DNA from: RGIG4140 sp045532865
Lineage (GTDB): Bacteria; Pseudomonadota; Alphaproteobacteria; CAAHEQ01; UBA3637
DNA: 6,926 nt
Direction: 5' to 3'
Assembly: GCA_045532865.1 (NCBI GenBank)
Contig: JAZSGT010000067.1
Span: 1-6,926, forward strand
Below, one piece after another: positions 5,455 to 6,926 of this stretch. Under the pieces are notes generated by a model. The model was not told the origin of the DNA. It did no database searches and saw nothing but the letters and a program-made list of their open reading frames with translations. The translations under genes and the position numbers were made by a program. Within the stretch, counting starts at the first letter, position 1; every line of letters starts with the position of its first letter.

Positions 5455-5638
5455 TGTGGATAACTTTATTTAGCCCAAGAATTTCAAGGCTTTTCTTTGT
5501 TGATAAGTGAGCAATTTTTAAAAGTTATCCCCAAACTTGTGGATAAGTTTTAAAAAATCTTTTATTTTTATAGAGTAATGCAATTTCACCCTTTTAAATG
5601 TTCTTTTTTTGTTTTTTTATATGCAAAAGTTATGCACA
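5455..5638. other. Candidate replication origin: five DnaA-box-like sites
   Basis: Perfect DnaA boxes (TTATCCACA, read on the minus strand as TGTGGATAA on plus) occur at 5455-5463 and 5538-5546. One-mismatch boxes are TGTTGATAA (5498-5506), TTATCCCCA (5525-5533) and TTATGCACA (5630-5638). Five sites within 184 bp next to very AT-rich DNA is the usual make-up of a DnaA-dependent origin, chromosomal or plasmid. No iteron array or adjacent initiator gene is visible. If the phage interpretation holds, it points to plasmid-style replication using host DnaA. Opening on the AT-rich left side is inferred. Confidence 0.65.
5515..5556. repeat. 42-bp palindrome containing two head-to-head DnaA boxes
   Basis: The centre of symmetry is 5535/5536. 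TTTTTAAAA (5515-5523) matches TTTTAAAAA (5548-5556) inversely, TTATCC (5525-5530) matches GGATAA (5541-5546), and CAA matches TTG, with only a few mismatches. Two DnaA boxes are thus arranged as an inverted pair, probably the core of the origin. Confidence 0.75.
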
Positions 5639-5649
5639 AAAAGAGCATT

Positions 5650-5688
5650 AAAAAAGCATAAGCGCCAGTGAATTAAAATCTGGCGCTT
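5650..5688 (-). terminator. Rho-independent terminator of the acidic protein gene
   Basis: A perfect 9-bp stem AAGCGCCAG (5660-5668) / CTGGCGCTT (5680-5688) with an 11-nt loop is followed, on the minus strand, by ATGC and six T's (plus-strand A's 5650-5655). It lies about 95 bp beyond the stop codon of the gene ending at 5784. On the plus strand no good T run follows. A weaker AT-rich hairpin (5706-5730) precedes it. Confidence 0.65.
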
Positions 5689-5783
5689 TATAATTTCAAC
5701 CGAGGGTCAGATAAAAATCAGATTTTTGACTCTGAGGTATTTAGGTGTAAAATAACGTTTATAAATCAATAAAATAAATCAAT

Positions 5784-6716
5784 CTAATCTTCACGTCCTA
5801 ATTTTTGCAACACAGCAACTTGTCTGTTTGAAATACCCAACTCGGCACCCGTCATCTGAATTTGTTCACCATTTTCAGCCAATCTTCTTGCTACATCAGG
5901 GTTTTGAGACACACGTTCCAGTCTGCTGTTTACTCTAGCATAAACTTCATAAATTTCTTTCTCAGTGAAAGAACCACTTTTGCGCATTTCATCAACCGTT
6001 ACCCCAGCAACAACAATGGTGTCGCCTTTCAACTCACGACCATGTGTTGCCCATTGTTGCGCAGCTGTTTGAACGTAACCTGTGCTTGTAACACCACGGG
6101 CTTCTGCTGGTTTTGCATTGGCCCCTTCTGCCTGAGCCTCACCTTGTGCATTACTGCTGGTTGGTTTAGTCTCTGCTTCTTGAGGTTTATCATCAGATGA
6201 AAAAACACCTGCCACAGCATCTGCTTGACGGCCACACCAAGAGGAAAAACCATCCCATTGACGGCCACACCAAGAGGTGAAACTATCCCACCAATGTCCT
6301 TCTTCTTGAGAAGCACCAGCCCCGTCTGACTGAGCCTCACCTTGCGCATTACTGCTGGTTGTTTGAACCCCTGCTGCTTCATGCCCACTTGAACCACCTT
6401 GAATGGCTCTGTTCACATCATCAGCACTCATTCCTTGACCTTGATAAGCAACACCATCAGACCCCATAACAACACCATCACTTGGTGTTCTGCTCCCTCG
6501 TGCCAATGGTTTCTGATCATTTTCATCTTCATCTTCCAACAACCAAGGGGGCAATTCATCATCACCCACCACAGCTTCATCCCACTCTGGAATATCATCA
6601 ACATCAACAGGACCCCCTGTATCTATCACAACATCATTATCTTCAGCTTCAGCTGCAGCTGCAGCTGAATCTTCATCTTGTGAAGAACCCCACGAAAACG
6701 GATTATACCAAACCAT
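5784..6716 (-). CDS. Unrecognised acidic protein with tandem Trp/Cys repeats
   Basis: I do not recognise this 310-residue protein. Its N-terminus MVWYNPFSWGSS leads into an alanine stretch (18-22) and a highly acidic region (12-67). A short repeat TSSNAQGEAQ occurs at 120-129 and 186-195, encoded by 31-bp direct repeats (6330-6360 and 6132-6162, one mismatch). Between them is an 11-residue tandem repeat SFTSWCGRQWD/GFSSWCGRQAD (145-166), encoded with a 33-bp period, making a Trp-rich amphipathic patch. Residues 230-310 look like a folded helical domain, with MTGAELGISNRQVAVLQKL (288-306) mildly helix-turn-helix-like. There is no classical signal peptide. The start is supported by AAGGGGGA just upstream and by an extended -10 promoter. 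It is transcribed alone, beside the candidate origin. A secreted effector, a DNA- or membrane-associated phage protein, or a scaffolding-type protein are all possible; none is shown. Confidence 0.85.
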   Translation of the reverse strand: MVWYNPFSWGSSQDEDSAAAAAEAEDNDVVIDTGGPVDVDDIPEWDEAVVGDDELPPWLLEDEDENDQKPLARGSRTPSDGVVMGSDGVAYQGQGMSADDVNRAIQGGSSGHEAAGVQTTSSNAQGEAQSDGAGASQEEGHWWDSFTSWCGRQWDGFSSWCGRQADAVAGVFSSDDKPQEAETKPTSSNAQGEAQAEGANAKPAEARGVTSTGYVQTAAQQWATHGRELKGDTIVVAGVTVDEMRKSGSFTEKEIYEVYARVNSRLERVSQNPDVARRLAENGEQIQMTGAELGISNRQVAVLQKLGRED

Positions 6717-6760
6717 TTTATCCCCCTTATAAAAATTTTTTATTGTCCCAATTTTTAACT

Positions 6761-6800
6761 GCTATATCTATTATAGCATATATATAAAAAAAAAGAAATT
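6761..6800 (-). promoter_or_regulatory. Extended -10 promoter of the acidic protein gene
   Basis: On the minus strand TGCTATAAT includes a perfect -10 (6770-6775) with the TGn extension. The -35 region is only TTTCTT (6793-6798), 17 bp away. An inverted repeat GCTATA/TATAGC (6761-6777) overlaps the -10 and could bind a repressor. The start codon lies about 50 bp downstream, preceded by AAGGGGGA (6722-6729). Confidence 0.55.
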
Positions 6801-6926
6801 TTTTTCATATATCCAGAGAAACTCCAAGAATTTAGAACAAGCAAGCCTACACAAAAATAACCATTAATAAACCCATTATCCTAGCATCCAGCACAACTAA
6901 AACTTATCCTCAAACTTGTAAACAAG
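6801..6926. other. Non-coding edge with degenerate origin palindrome
   Basis: No gene is supported. At 6903-6926 CTTATCCTCAAACTTGTAAACAAG matches, with five differences over 24 positions, the origin segment 5524-5547. It contains a one-mismatch DnaA box TTATCCTCA (6904-6912). The window ends here, so whether this begins another box cluster cannot be seen. Confidence 0.4.

Noticed and set aside
5862..6787. Plus-strand and alternate-frame minus-strand open frames over the acidic gene
   Set aside because: They are antisense or frame shadows of the 5784-6716 gene, which has the better start signal, promoter and terminator.
1..6926. tRNA or rRNA genes
   Set aside because: No cloverleaf with a GTTCRA-type T loop or rRNA-like sequence was seen; the hairpins are far longer and unlike tRNA.

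Overview
The window looks like accessory DNA of phage origin in a low-GC bacterium. It holds a compact block of podovirus head-tail/ejection genes, a DnaA-box-rich candidate replication origin, one unrecognised acidic protein gene, and two clusters of an elaborate palindromic repeat family. All six supported genes lie on the minus strand. The AT-rich coding style, poly-A/T tracts and dense intergenic repeats would fit a host-associated alphaproteobacterium (Holosporales- or Rickettsiales-like), but no marker gene here proves the host. A prophage, a phage-plasmid or a rearranged phage remnant are all possible.

Layout from the left. 1-525: repeat cluster I, three units. 521-4410: the virion module, transcribed right to left as head-tail adaptor (4410-3697), P22 gp10/T7 gp12-class tail protein (3722-2100), podoviral GNAT-fold protein (2049-1621), a likely ejection or virion-associated protein (1593-883) and a small charged protein with a possible small-terminase signature (871-521). 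The five genes are tightly packed, each with a clear Shine-Dalgarno, and the first two overlap. 4441-5163: repeat cluster II, with four units and a 126-bp near-perfect inverted repeat immediately upstream of the virion operon. 5164-5450: very AT-rich non-coding DNA. 5455-5638: two perfect and three one-mismatch DnaA boxes with a 42-bp palindrome, probably an origin. 5650-5688: hairpin terminator. 5784-6716: acidic repeat-containing protein with its own extended -10 promoter. 6781-6926: non-coding, ending in a degenerate copy of the origin palindrome.

The most interesting signal is the repeat family. Each complete unit is a roughly 120-136-nt long hairpin with terminal arms like GTTAAGAGC/GCTCTTAAC and a central GTGTAC...GTAC core. 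It has a leader built from GAAACCTCGC-type repeats and a trailer like AACTTACA...GTTGGGC. The arms differ in sequence from unit to unit but stay complementary, so pairing appears to be conserved. Both clusters share the same divergent architecture (one minus unit, then plus units), and together they bracket the virion genes.

The virion genes imply a short-tailed phage particle: the adaptor docks on the portal, the gp10/gp12-like protein extends the tail, and the downstream proteins may be ejected or help packaging. Portal, capsid, large terminase and the large ejection proteins are absent from the window, so the module is either split or truncated.
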